Positions 41,349 through 49,032 of a stretch of 64,000 nucleotides of DNA are shown one piece after another. Below the pieces are notes generated by a model. That model had not been told where the DNA came from, made no database searches, and saw only the letters and a program-made list of their open reading frames with translations. A program made the position numbers and the translations under genes. How positions within the stretch are numbered: position 1 is the stretch's first letter; each line of letters opens with the position of its first letter. Source of the DNA: Streptomyces sp. SCSIO 75703 (GTDB lineage Bacteria > Actinomycetota > Actinomycetes > Streptomycetales > Streptomycetaceae); assembly GCF_036607905.1 (NCBI RefSeq), contig NZ_CP144555.1, positions 5,828,001 through 5,892,000 of the forward strand, read 5' to 3'.

Positions 41349-41903
41349 TCACGCCCCGGTGTCGCCGCCCCCGGCCCCCTCGTACACCTCGCGGTGCGCC
41401 TTCGCCAGGTCGGCGTACATCGTCCCGTTCAGGGTGATGCCCTGGCGCTCCTCCTCGGTCAGCTCCCGGCGCACCTTCGCCGGGACCCCCGCGACCAGCG
41501 AACCGGGCGGCACCCGCATGCCCTGCGGGACCAGCGCCTGCGCGGCGACCAGCGAGCCGGCGCCGATCACCGCGCCGTTGAGGACGGTGGCGCCCATGCC
41601 GATCAGGCAGTCGTCCTCGACCGTCGCGCCGTGCACGACCGCGTTGTGCCCGACGGAGACGCGGGCGCCGACCGTGACGGGGAAGCCCGGGTCGGCGTGG
41701 AGCGTGCAGTTGTCCTGGATGTTGCTGCTCTCCCCGACGGTGATCCGCTCGACGTCGCCGCGGAGCACCGCCCCGTACCAGACGCTCGCGCCCGCCCGCA
41801 GGGTCACGTCCCCGACGACCGAGGCGGTGGGCGCGGTGAACGCCTCCCCGTCCACCTCGGGCCGCCTGCCGCCGATGCCCGTGATCAGCGCCCTACGCTC
41901 CAT
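41349..41903 (-). CDS. Gamma-class carbonic anhydrase-like protein
   Basis: A 184-residue left-handed beta-helix protein: hexapeptide repeats (VVGDVTLRAGASVWYGAVLRG), then NIQDNCTLHAD and VGHNAVVHGATV, whose histidines match the zinc ligands of the gamma carbonic anhydrase family (YrdA/PaaY/CaiE). It ends in VAGVPAKVRREL. Members hydrate CO2 or act as CoA-thioester-linked enzymes; actual activity varies. ATG 41903 is chosen because the upstream 14 codons are basic. Another hexapeptide protein is encoded 108 bp away in the divergent direction. Confidence 0.9.
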   Translation of the reverse strand: MERRALITGIGGRRPEVDGEAFTAPTASVVGDVTLRAGASVWYGAVLRGDVERITVGESSNIQDNCTLHADPGFPVTVGARVSVGHNAVVHGATVEDDCLIGMGATVLNGAVIGAGSLVAAQALVPQGMRVPPGSLVAGVPAKVRRELTEEERQGITLNGTMYADLAKAHREVYEGAGGGDTGA

Positions 41904-42011
41904 CGTCCGCCTCCTGGTCCGGTGATGTACCGCACGGTACGCCACCGGGTGGGGTGAAGATCACAGACCGTCGGCGCCGCCCCCGCACCGCCCGCGGACT
42001 ACGGTGAGCGG

Positions 42012-42821
42012 GTGCCGAAGCGCAAGAACACGTTCTCGTCCCGGGCCGGACTGCTCGCGCAGCGGGCCGTGCACGCCGGCTGGGCGTGGGTGCAGCGCAC
42101 CGGCTCCGTCACCGCCGCCCGCCCCGGACGGTTCCGCTTCCGCGCCCTGGGCGCCGGCACCCGGCTCGCCTTCCCGCTCGGCACGGTCTTCGGCGAGCCC
42201 TGGATCGAGGTCGGCGCCCACTGCATCATCGGCGAGCAGGTCACCCTGACCGCCGGGCTCATGCCCGACCTGGACCTCGGCCCGGACGCCATCCTGCGCA
42301 TCGGGGACGGCGTCGTCCTCGGCCGCGGCAGCCACGTCATAGCGGACACCACGGTCACCATCGGCAGCGACTGCTACGTCGGCCCCTACGTCTACGTCAC
42401 CTCGACCAACCACTCCTACGACGACCCCCACCAGCCCATCGGCAGGCAGTGGCCGCGCATGGAGCCGGTGGAGATCGGCCCCGGCTGCTGGATCGGCACC
42501 GGCGCGGTGGTCCTGCCCGGCGCGCGGATCGGCCGGAACGTGGTGGTGGCCGCCGGTGCCGTGGTCCGCGGCACGGTGCCCGACCACGCCGTGGTCGCCG
42601 GGGCACCGGCCCGGGTCGTCCGCCGCTGGACCCCCGCCGACGGCTGGCAGCCGCCCCTGCGCACCCCGGCCCCGGTGCCGATACCCGAGGACGTCACCCC
42701 GGACCAGTTGCGCGCCCTGTCCGCGCTGGACGACGAAGCCGTCGCCCACCTGGCCACCCTGCCCGACCCGGCCCCGGCTCCGCCCCAGGTGCCGCACCCG
42801 GAACTGGAGACCGAGGGCTGA
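42012..42821 (+). CDS. Hexapeptide-repeat acyltransferase
   Basis: A 269-residue LbH-type acyltransferase. The repeats run from EVGAHCIIGEQVTLTAG to IGPGCWIGTGAVVLPGARIG and VVVAAGAVVRGTVPDHAVVAG; the internal STNHSYDDPHQPIGRQ loop contains the acetyl-acceptor histidine typical of the Maa/CysE/WbbJ-like group. A C-terminal extension of about 60 residues is Pro-rich. It probably acylates a sugar or cell-surface precursor using acyl-CoA. The start is GTG 42012. Divergent from the gamma-carbonic-anhydrase-like gene. Confidence 0.88.
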   Translation: MPKRKNTFSSRAGLLAQRAVHAGWAWVQRTGSVTAARPGRFRFRALGAGTRLAFPLGTVFGEPWIEVGAHCIIGEQVTLTAGLMPDLDLGPDAILRIGDGVVLGRGSHVIADTTVTIGSDCYVGPYVYVTSTNHSYDDPHQPIGRQWPRMEPVEIGPGCWIGTGAVVLPGARIGRNVVVAAGAVVRGTVPDHAVVAGAPARVVRRWTPADGWQPPLRTPAPVPIPEDVTPDQLRALSALDDEAVAHLATLPDPAPAPPQVPHPELETEG

Positions 42822-42975
42822 GAGGGCGGCGGTCGCGTGTCCGCGGCGCCCGGTCCGGTGCCCCCGCCGGATCCGGACCCCGGTGACCTCGTGCCCGGCC
42901 GACCCGTCGTCCGGTGCGGGGCGGAGGGGTCAGGTCAGTAGAGTGGACCGAGTCATCCACCACACTGGACGGAAT

Positions 42976-43548
42976 GTGTCGGACCTCGATCTGCTGACCC
43001 AGTCCCTGGCCCGCAACGTGAGGCGCTGGCGCACCGAGCGCGGTTTCACCCTGGAGGCGCTCGCCGCGCGGGCCGGTGTCAGCCGCGGCATGCTCATCCA
43101 GATCGAGCAGGCGCGCACCAATCCCAGCCTGGGCACCGTCGTCAAGATCGGCGATGCCCTCGGCGTCAGCGTCACCACCCTGCTCGACTACGAACAGGGC
43201 CCCACCGTCCGCATCGTCCCCGCGGGCCAGGCCGTACGGCTGTGGGACACCGACGCCGGCAGCTTCAGCCGGCTGCTCGCGGGCGCCGAGGCCCCCGGCC
43301 CGCTGGAGATGTGGGAGTGGTGTCTCATGCCCGGCGAGAGCAGCCCCTCCGACCCGCACCCCGCCGGCACCGTCGAACTCCTGCACGTCACGGCGGGCGA
43401 ACTCACCCTGACCCTCGACGGCGTACCGCACCGCGTGCCCGAGGGGGCCAGCGCCTCCTTCGGCGCCGACTCCCCGCACACGTACGGGAACGAGGGGCCC
43501 GGACCGATGCGGATGATCATGGCGGTCTCCGTCCCGCCCGTCCGCTGA
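42976..43548 (+). CDS. XRE-cupin transcriptional regulator
   Basis: A 190-residue regulator: N-terminal XRE helix-turn-helix (residues about 12-66; RTERGFTLEALAARAGVSRG then LIQIEQARTNPSLGTVVKI) and a C-terminal cupin barrel (PAGTVELLHVTAGELTLTLD, SADSPHTYGNEG-like histidines). Such proteins sense small molecules in the cupin and control efflux or catabolic genes. GGACGGA precedes the GTG at 42976. No obvious target lies beside it; the following CDF gene is convergent. Confidence 0.92.
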   Translation: MSDLDLLTQSLARNVRRWRTERGFTLEALAARAGVSRGMLIQIEQARTNPSLGTVVKIGDALGVSVTTLLDYEQGPTVRIVPAGQAVRLWDTDAGSFSRLLAGAEAPGPLEMWEWCLMPGESSPSDPHPAGTVELLHVTAGELTLTLDGVPHRVPEGASASFGADSPHTYGNEGPGPMRMIMAVSVPPVR

Positions 43549-43551
43549 GAC

Positions 43552-43590
43552 GGACGCGGGGGCCGGCCGTGATCGGCCTGACCCGCGTCC
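43552..43590. terminator. Bidirectional terminator
   Basis: GGACGCGGG (43552-43560) and CCCGCGTCC (43582-43590) form a perfect 9-bp stem, with GGCCG/CGGCC (43561-43565/43574-43578) continuing it inside. It starts 4 bases after the XRE-cupin stop and serves both convergent genes. Confidence 0.75.
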
Positions 43591-43690
43591 CCGCCGGCGG
43601 CGGACGGCGGCGCGGCGCGCCGCTGCCTCCCGGCGAGGCCCCGCCGAACTGCCGGGCGCCGTCGTCCCGGAGGGCCGGCGTCGCCGTCCC

Positions 43691-44806
43691 TCACGCCGGG
43701 CCGTGGTGGGCGAGCGCCTGATGCGGGTCCGCCTCGCCCGCCGCGAGCGCCGGATCGGCGTGGACCAGGGCCGCGGTGAGCCGGGGCACGGCGTGCAGCA
43801 GGGCGTGTTCGGCGGCGACGGCGACGTGGTGGGCCTCGCGCACCGTGGCCTCGCCGTCCACCACCACCGCCACCTCGGCGCGCAGCCGGTGCCCGATCCA
43901 GCGCAGCCGCAGCTCACCCACCCCGTGCACGCCGGGGACCGCGCGGAGCGCCTGTTCGGCGCGGTCGACCAGGACCGGGTCGACGGCGTCCATCAGGCGC
44001 CGGAACACCTCGCGCGCCGCGTCCCGCAGCACCAGCACGATCGCCGCGGTGATCGCCAGCCCCACCACCGGGTCGGCGTACCGCCAGCCCAGTGCCGCGC
44101 CCCCGGCGCCCACCAGCACGGCCAGCGACGTGAAGCCGTCGGTACGCGCGTGCAGGCCGTCGGCGACCAGTGCGGCCGAACCGATCGACCTGCCGACCCG
44201 GATGCGGTGACGGGCCACCCACTCGTTGCCGGCGAAACCGACCACGGCCGCCGCGGCGACCGCGGGCAGGTGCTGCACCGGGCGCGGGTCCAGCAGCCGG
44301 TCCACCGCCGCCCACCCCGCGAGCAGCGCGGACGCGGCGATGGCGAGGACGATCACCACACCCGCCAGGTCCTCCGCCCGCCCGTACCCGTAGGTGAAAC
44401 GCCGGGTCGCGGCGCGGCGGCCCAGCACGAAGGCGAGTGCCAGCGGCAGCGCGGTGAGCGCGTCCGCCGTGTTGTGCACGGTGTCGCCGAGCAGCGCCAC
44501 CGAACCGGAGACCGCCACCACGACCGCCTGCGCGAGCGCCGTCGAGCCGAGCACCGCCAGCGACACCCACAGCGCCCGCAGCCCCCGTGCCGAGGACTCC
44601 AGCGCGGGATCCAGCCGGTCGCCGCCCGCGTGGGAGTGCGGGGTGAGCAGCCGGCGCAGACGGCCGGCGGGGCGGTGGGCGTGGCCGTGCGGATGGCCGT
44701 GACCGTGAGCGCGGGGGCCGTCTTGGCCGTGCGGGCGGGCGGGGGAGCGGTGGTGGGCGTGGCGGGGGTGGGGTCCGTCGTCGTGGTGCCGGTGCGGGTC
44801 GCTCAT
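43691..44806 (-). CDS. Cation diffusion facilitator (CDF) metal exporter
   Basis: A 371-residue exporter. A strongly His-rich head (residues 1-60, HHDDGPHPRHAHHR and HGHGHPHGHAH) precedes six membrane helices. The metal sites show as GDTVHNTADALTALPLALA (HxxxD in helix II) and ADGLHARTDGFTSLAVLVG (HxxxD in helix V), followed by a cytosolic ferredoxin-like domain (AEVAVVVDGEATVREAHHVA). The two HxxxD sites favour zinc or cobalt efflux, energised by proton exchange. The start is ATG 44806. The divergent ArsR-family gene 68 bp away is its probable metal-sensing repressor. Confidence 0.94.
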   Translation of the reverse strand: MSDPHRHHDDGPHPRHAHHRSPARPHGQDGPRAHGHGHPHGHAHRPAGRLRRLLTPHSHAGGDRLDPALESSARGLRALWVSLAVLGSTALAQAVVVAVSGSVALLGDTVHNTADALTALPLALAFVLGRRAATRRFTYGYGRAEDLAGVVIVLAIAASALLAGWAAVDRLLDPRPVQHLPAVAAAAVVGFAGNEWVARHRIRVGRSIGSAALVADGLHARTDGFTSLAVLVGAGGAALGWRYADPVVGLAITAAIVLVLRDAAREVFRRLMDAVDPVLVDRAEQALRAVPGVHGVGELRLRWIGHRLRAEVAVVVDGEATVREAHHVAVAAEHALLHAVPRLTAALVHADPALAAGEADPHQALAHHGPA

Positions 44807-44868
44807 GGGGTGCCCCTTCCGGTGTGCCGGTGCGATCGGTGGACGCCGGACGCCCACGGCGCCATTAT

Positions 44869-44884
44869 GTGCGCATGAGCGCAC
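44869..44884. promoter_or_regulatory. ArsR/SmtB operator spanning the arsR start codon
   Basis: GTGCGC-ATGA-GCGCAC is a perfect 6+4+6 palindrome whose centre is the ATG start of the ArsR-family gene at 44875. CATTAT (44863-44868) is a plausible -10 six bases before the ATG, so the message would be leaderless and repressor binding would cover the transcription start. Confidence 0.6.
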
Positions 44885-45234
44885 GCATGCACCTGTCAAC
44901 CGCGCATCCTGCGCACCTGCCCGTAGCGGGCGAGGAGCGGATGGCGCGCGCGGCCGACCTGCTCGCCCTGCTCGGCGACCGCACCCGCCTCGCCCTGCTG
45001 CACGCCCTGACCGGCGGCGAGGCCGACGTCACCACCCTCACCGAGGTGTGCGCGGCGGCCCGGCCCGCGGTCAGCCAGCACTTGGCGCGGCTGCGGCTGG
45101 CCGGCCTCGTGGACACCCGGAAGGAGGGGCGCCGGGTGGTCTACTCGCTGCGCGACGGGCACCTGCGCCGCCTGATCGCCGAGGCGCTGAACGTGGCCGA
45201 CCACCGCGTCGCCGGCCTGCCGCCGCACGACTGA
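44875..45234 (+). CDS. ArsR/SmtB family metal-responsive repressor
   Basis: A 119-residue winged-helix protein: LADLLALLGDRTRLALLHAL-type alpha1/alpha2 region, the recognition helix in CAAARPAVSQHLARLRLAGLV, the RKEGRRVVYSLRDGHLRRLI wing and a C-terminal DHRVAGLPPHD. Acidic and His residues in the last helix (LIAEALNVADHRVAG) resemble the alpha5 zinc/nickel site of SmtB/CzrA/NmtR; the N-terminal head is His-rich. No CxC arsenic motif is present at the DNA-binding helix. It is divergent from the CDF exporter, with a palindrome on its own start codon. Confidence 0.93.
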   Translation: MSARMHLSTAHPAHLPVAGEERMARAADLLALLGDRTRLALLHALTGGEADVTTLTEVCAAARPAVSQHLARLRLAGLVDTRKEGRRVVYSLRDGHLRRLIAEALNVADHRVAGLPPHD

Positions 45235-45329
45235 CCCGGCCCCCCGGCCGCGGGAATCCCCCGGGCGTACGGGTCGTTGACCGGGCGACGGGGCGCCCGC
45301 CCCGGCCCACGAGCCCGAGGAGGCCACCC

Positions 45330-45740
45330 GTGTACGGCGACGAGGAGACGGTCCGCAGGATTCTCACCGAACGGGGCGACACCTGGGCCGTGGTGGGCCT
45401 GTCGTCCAACCGGCAGCGTGCCGCGTACGGCGTCGCCGAGGTGCTCCAGCGCTTCGGCAAGCGGATCGTGCCGGTCCACCCCAAGGCCGAGACCGTGCAC
45501 GGAGAGCGGGGGTACGCGTCCCTCGCGGACATCCCCTTCGCCGTGGACGTCGTCGACGTCTTCGTCAACAGCGAACTGGCCGGTGCGGTCGCCGACGAGG
45601 CGGTGGCCAAGGGTGCCGGGGCGGTCTGGTTCCAGCTCGGCGTCGTCGACGAGGCCGCCTTCGCGCGGACCCGGGCGGCGGGCCTGGACATGGTGATGGA
45701 CCGCTGCCCCGCGATCGAGATCCCGCGCCTGGGGGCGTGA
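45330..45740 (+). CDS. CoA-binding domain protein (YccU type)
   Basis: A 136-residue single Rossmann domain: WAVVGLSSNRQRAAYGVAEV is the nucleotide/CoA loop, followed by KRIVPVHPKAETVHGERGYA and VDVVDVFVNSELAGAVADEA, ending in VMDRCPAIEIPRL. It matches the stand-alone CoA_binding_2 family related to succinyl-CoA ligase alpha. Its role is unknown; it binds CoA or an acyl-CoA. GAGGAGGCCACCC precedes the GTG at 45330. Confidence 0.9.
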   Translation: MYGDEETVRRILTERGDTWAVVGLSSNRQRAAYGVAEVLQRFGKRIVPVHPKAETVHGERGYASLADIPFAVDVVDVFVNSELAGAVADEAVAKGAGAVWFQLGVVDEAAFARTRAAGLDMVMDRCPAIEIPRLGA

Positions 45741-45857
45741 GCGGGCCGAGGGCAGCGACGTGCGACGTGCGACGTGCGCCCGGGTCGGCGGCAGCGGCGT
45801 GCGCCGGGTGCGCGCGTTCGCCGTGCGGCCCGGCGCCGGTCCGCCTACGCTCGCCCC

Positions 45858-46583
45858 GTGCTGCGCATCATCGACGCCCGGACCGGAGAGCCGCTTCCCG
45901 CCACGTCCACCCGCAGGGGACCGGCGCGGGTCGAGGTGCACGCCGTGCGCCGGGACGCCACCCAGTGGCGGGTCCTGCTCGTCGCGGACCTGCTCGTCCG
46001 TGCCCTGGAACTCGACGCCACGCCCGTGTGGTCCCTGCTGACCGGCCCCGGGGCGGACGCCGCCGCCCGGGCCGACGCGGCGGCCCTCGGCGTCCGGCCC
46101 TTCGAACCCGCCCGGGAGCCGGCCCCCGGCCCGGCCGCCGTGGCCCGCGTCCTCCACATCGTGCGCGAGGGCGACCCGCTCCCGGACGCGCCGACCATCG
46201 CCGTCGCCCCCGTCGCATCCGACGACCTCGTCCGCATCGGTTCCGCCGAGCCGTCCGTCGTCCGCCTCGCGCTGCTCGAACACCATCACCACGCGCGCGT
46301 GGTGCTCGACACCGCCGCCCTCGACGCCGCCCGTGACACCCTGAAGCGCTGGCGCCGCGCGGTCGCCGGCTGGGCCCGGCAGCCCTCCCGCCCGATCCCC
46401 GGCCCCGTACGCGACCGGCTGAGGGCGGCCTGGGAGGACGACCTCGACGCCCCCGGCGTCCTGGACGTCCTGCGCCGGGCGGAGACCGACCCGGACCTCG
46501 CCGACGGCGCGCGCTTCGAGGTCTACGCCCACACCGACCGCTTCCTCGGTCTGGACCTCGCCGGCGAGGTCGGCTCCGTCTGA
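45858..46583 (+). CDS. Degenerate cysteinyl-tRNA-synthetase-like protein
   Basis: I could not assign this 241-residue protein to an active enzyme family. Three stretches resemble parts of class I cysteinyl-tRNA synthetase: WRVLLVADLLVRALELDATP (like the helix after HIGH), AAWEDDLDAPGVLDVLRR (like the DDLNTP helical region) and a C-terminal DRFLGLDLAGEV. The HIGH and KMSKS motifs and the zinc cysteines are missing, so it cannot aminoacylate. It may be a relic with a new role, for example thiol or amino-acid binding. TACGCT (45846-45851) lies 6 bases before the GTG, suggesting leaderless translation. Confidence 0.6.
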   Translation: MLRIIDARTGEPLPATSTRRGPARVEVHAVRRDATQWRVLLVADLLVRALELDATPVWSLLTGPGADAAARADAAALGVRPFEPAREPAPGPAAVARVLHIVREGDPLPDAPTIAVAPVASDDLVRIGSAEPSVVRLALLEHHHHARVVLDTAALDAARDTLKRWRRAVAGWARQPSRPIPGPVRDRLRAAWEDDLDAPGVLDVLRRAETDPDLADGARFEVYAHTDRFLGLDLAGEVGSV

Positions 46584-46673
46584 CCGGACCCGCCGGCCGC
46601 CCCGGCACGCCGAAGCACACCCCGGGACGACGGCCCCGGCGGGCGCCCGACGGCGACCGCATAGGCTGGCCCG

Positions 46674-47300
46674 ATGCAGGACGAGTACCGGACGGTCGCC
46701 CGCGCGGGCGTGCACGAGACCGAGATCAACCGCTCGCGCTTCCTGTGCGCCCTGGCCCCCGCGGCCACCGAACGGGAGGCACAGGAGTTCATCGCGGGCG
46801 TACGCAAGGAGCACGCGGACGCCACCCACAACTGCTGGGCGTACGTGATCGGTGCCGACGCCGCCGTGCAGAAGGCCAACGACGACGGCGAACCCGGCGG
46901 AACGGCGGGCCTCCCCATGCTCCAGATGCTGCTCCGCCGCGACATGCGGTACGTCGTCGCGGTCGTCACCCGCTACTACGGCGGCGTCAAACTCGGCGCG
47001 GGCGGCCTCATCCGCGCCTACGGAGGGGCCGTCGGCGAGGCGCTGGACCACGTCGGCACCCTCACCCGGCGCCGCTTCCGGCTCGCCACCGTGACCGTCG
47101 ACCACCAGCGCGCGGGCAAGGTGGAGAACGACCTGCGCGCCACCGGCCGCGCCGTCCGCGAGGTGCGCTACGCCGAGGAGGTCACCATCGAGATCGGCCT
47201 GCCCGACGCCGAGGTCGACGCCTTCCGCGCCTGGCTCGCCGACGCCACCGCGGGCACCGCCGTCCTCACCCTCGGCGGAGAGGCGTACGGAGACGCCTGA
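46674..47300 (+). CDS. YigZ/IMPACT family protein
   Basis: A 208-residue protein of the UPF0029 family. It has THNCWAYVIGADAAVQKAND, the signature DDGEPGGTAGLPMLQML, RYYGGVKLGAGGLIRAYGGAV, and a C-terminal ferredoxin-like subdomain of about 75 residues. Eukaryotic IMPACT regulates Gcn2; the bacterial role is unknown but the fold resembles translation factor domains. TAGGCT (46662-46667) lies 6 bases before the ATG, a clear leaderless arrangement. Confidence 0.93.
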   Translation: MQDEYRTVARAGVHETEINRSRFLCALAPAATEREAQEFIAGVRKEHADATHNCWAYVIGADAAVQKANDDGEPGGTAGLPMLQMLLRRDMRYVVAVVTRYYGGVKLGAGGLIRAYGGAVGEALDHVGTLTRRRFRLATVTVDHQRAGKVENDLRATGRAVREVRYAEEVTIEIGLPDAEVDAFRAWLADATAGTAVLTLGGEAYGDA

Positions 47301-47610
47301 CCGCGTCCCCACCGCGCACCGGGCGCCCCACGCGGACCCGCCGCCGATCCGCCCGCGGCGCGTCGGCGGCGGTGAGGACAACCCCGATGGGCCTCGTATC
47401 GTCATCACGTCATGCGCGGCGGGTCCGGGGGCGCCCGGCCGGGGCCGGTCGCCGTGAACGGTCCGCCATGCCGTATTCGGCCAGTCCCGATCGCTTCGTG
47501 CCATTCGCGGCCGACACGCCGTCGCCGCCGCCGGGACGCGGCTACACATGACAGGGAACGGCGCGCCGCCGTTTTCGCGTGGGGCCGGCCGGCGGGGGAG
47601 GTCTGGACGG

Positions 47611-47811
47611 GTGCTGACCATCAACGTGGCGGTACTGCTCGCGGTCGTCGTGGTCCGGCGGCCGACGGAGGCCCGCAGCCGTTCCGGCGGGAAGCCGACC
47701 GTCGTCACCGTCCCGGACCCGCGCGTCCTGATCGCGCCCGCCCCGGCGGGCCGGGGGAGCACGAACGTCCTCGGCGCACTCGCGGGCGGCAGCACGCGGG
47801 CCGGCCGGTGA
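47611..47811 (+). CDS. Small membrane protein coupled to the nuclease gene
   Basis: From GTG 47611 (GGAGG 9 bases upstream) this frame gives 66 residues: one hydrophobic segment (VLTINVAVLLAVVVV) then a basic and Gly/Pro-rich tail. Its stop overlaps the GTG start of the downstream nuclease (GTGA), which supports real translation. A longer version from ATG 47548 would add 21 Arg/Gly-rich residues. It could help insert or regulate the membrane-anchored nuclease. No family recognised. Confidence 0.5.
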   Translation: MLTINVAVLLAVVVVRRPTEARSRSGGKPTVVTVPDPRVLIAPAPAGRGSTNVLGALAGGSTRAGR

Positions 47812-48542
47812 GCCCCCGCGCCCGCAAGGGGCGGCCGGTGTCCCGGCGGTCACCGGCGCGACGGCGCACCCGCGGGCCCGGCCGGCCGGGAGGGCGGCGC
47901 CGGCCGGACGACCGGGCGGCCGGGTTCCTCGTGGCCGCGGCCCTGGCCGTCGCCTTGGCGGCGGCCGTCGTCGACTGGCTGCTGACCCACTGGTGGGTAC
48001 CGGCCGGCGCCGGGGTGGCGGCGGTACTCACGGGAGCCGCCCTGCTGCACCGCAAGCGGCAGCGTGCCCGGTGGGAGGCGGTACGCGCGCGGGGCCTGCG
48101 GTACGCGCTGGAGCACCTGGACGCGCTCCACCACACCCGGTTCGAGGACGCGGTGCGGGACCTGATGCGGCGCGACGGCTGCCGGGACGCGACCCGCGTC
48201 GGGGGCCGCGGCGACCTGGGCGCCGACGTGAAGGCGACCGACCCGTTCGGGCGGCGCTGGGTCATCCAGTGCAAGCACCGCCGTCAGGGTCTGGCCGGCT
48301 CCGCGGTCGGCACCCCCGACCTCCAGGTGCTCAACGGGACCGCCCGCCCGGTGCACGGCGCCGACGTCGCGGTGATCGTGACCAACGGCCGGGTGACCGC
48401 ACCGGCCGTGACCTTCGCCCGGCAGCAGCGTCTCCACGTCGTGGACCGCCACACCCTCGCGGCCTGGGCGTCCGGTTCGCGCCCCCTGTGGGACCTGCTC
48501 GCCGCCGTCCCCGCGCCCCGCGGGCGCACCGGCCCCTCCTGA
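47808..48542 (+). CDS. Membrane-anchored Mrr-type restriction endonuclease-like protein
   Basis: A 244-residue protein. A basic cytosolic head is followed by two hydrophobic segments (residues about 42-88; LVAAALAVALAAAVVDWLL and a second). Residues about 105-235 then form a Mrr_cat nuclease domain: FEDAVRDLMRRDGCRDATRV, GGRGDLGADVKA and the PD-(D/E)xK core D...IQCKHRR with Gln in place of Glu, as in Mrr. It should cleave DNA, possibly modified DNA, while tethered to the membrane. No methyltransferase is nearby. Many actinobacteria encode such proteins, and a defence role is plausible but unproven. Confidence 0.85.
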   Translation: MSPRARKGRPVSRRSPARRRTRGPGRPGGRRRPDDRAAGFLVAAALAVALAAAVVDWLLTHWWVPAGAGVAAVLTGAALLHRKRQRARWEAVRARGLRYALEHLDALHHTRFEDAVRDLMRRDGCRDATRVGGRGDLGADVKATDPFGRRWVIQCKHRRQGLAGSAVGTPDLQVLNGTARPVHGADVAVIVTNGRVTAPAVTFARQQRLHVVDRHTLAAWASGSRPLWDLLAAVPAPRGRTGPS

Positions 48543-49032
48543 GCCTCCGCACGGGGAGCGATCCGGGGTTCCCGCCCCGACGGCCCGGGCCCGGGACCGG
48601 GACCGGTGCTCTCGCCCCGACCCACGCCGGGCGGGTTCCTCGCGGCCGGTGAGCACGGCGGCGGGGCAGCGCGCGGCGTGGGGCCGTCGGGTGTGCGGCC
48701 GGAGTCCTCGACGACCGTGGCGAGGAGGCTTGCGCACCGGGGCACCACGGCTTCGGCGTCGAGGGCGGACGGACGGCCCGCCCGGCGGGCAGCCCCTCGC
48801 GGGCGGGTCTTCCCGCCGGAGGCGTCGCGCGGTCACTCGGGCACGCCGCCCTCCCGGCCCCCGGCCCCCGGGACCTCATGGGCGCCCGGCACCGGGTGTC
48901 GGACCCCGGTGGCAGACTGAGGGCCGTGGTGGAGCAGGTACGGGCGGGCGTCAGCGTGGTCGGCGCCGACAAGGGGGACCATGCCGGTTCCAGGGGCGGA
49001 AGAGGGGAAAGCATGCGGGTCGGAGTGGAGCC
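48543..49032. other. Intergenic region before sbcD
   Basis: No clear gene is visible in these 490 bases. A possible 36-codon frame from GTG 48926 ends in the TGA at 49034-49036, which overlaps the TTG start of sbcD. A CAGACT box (48914-48919) lies 6-7 bases before that GTG, so it could be a translationally coupled upstream peptide. The remaining sequence is Gly/Arg/Pro-coding GC-rich spacer. Confidence 0.4.
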
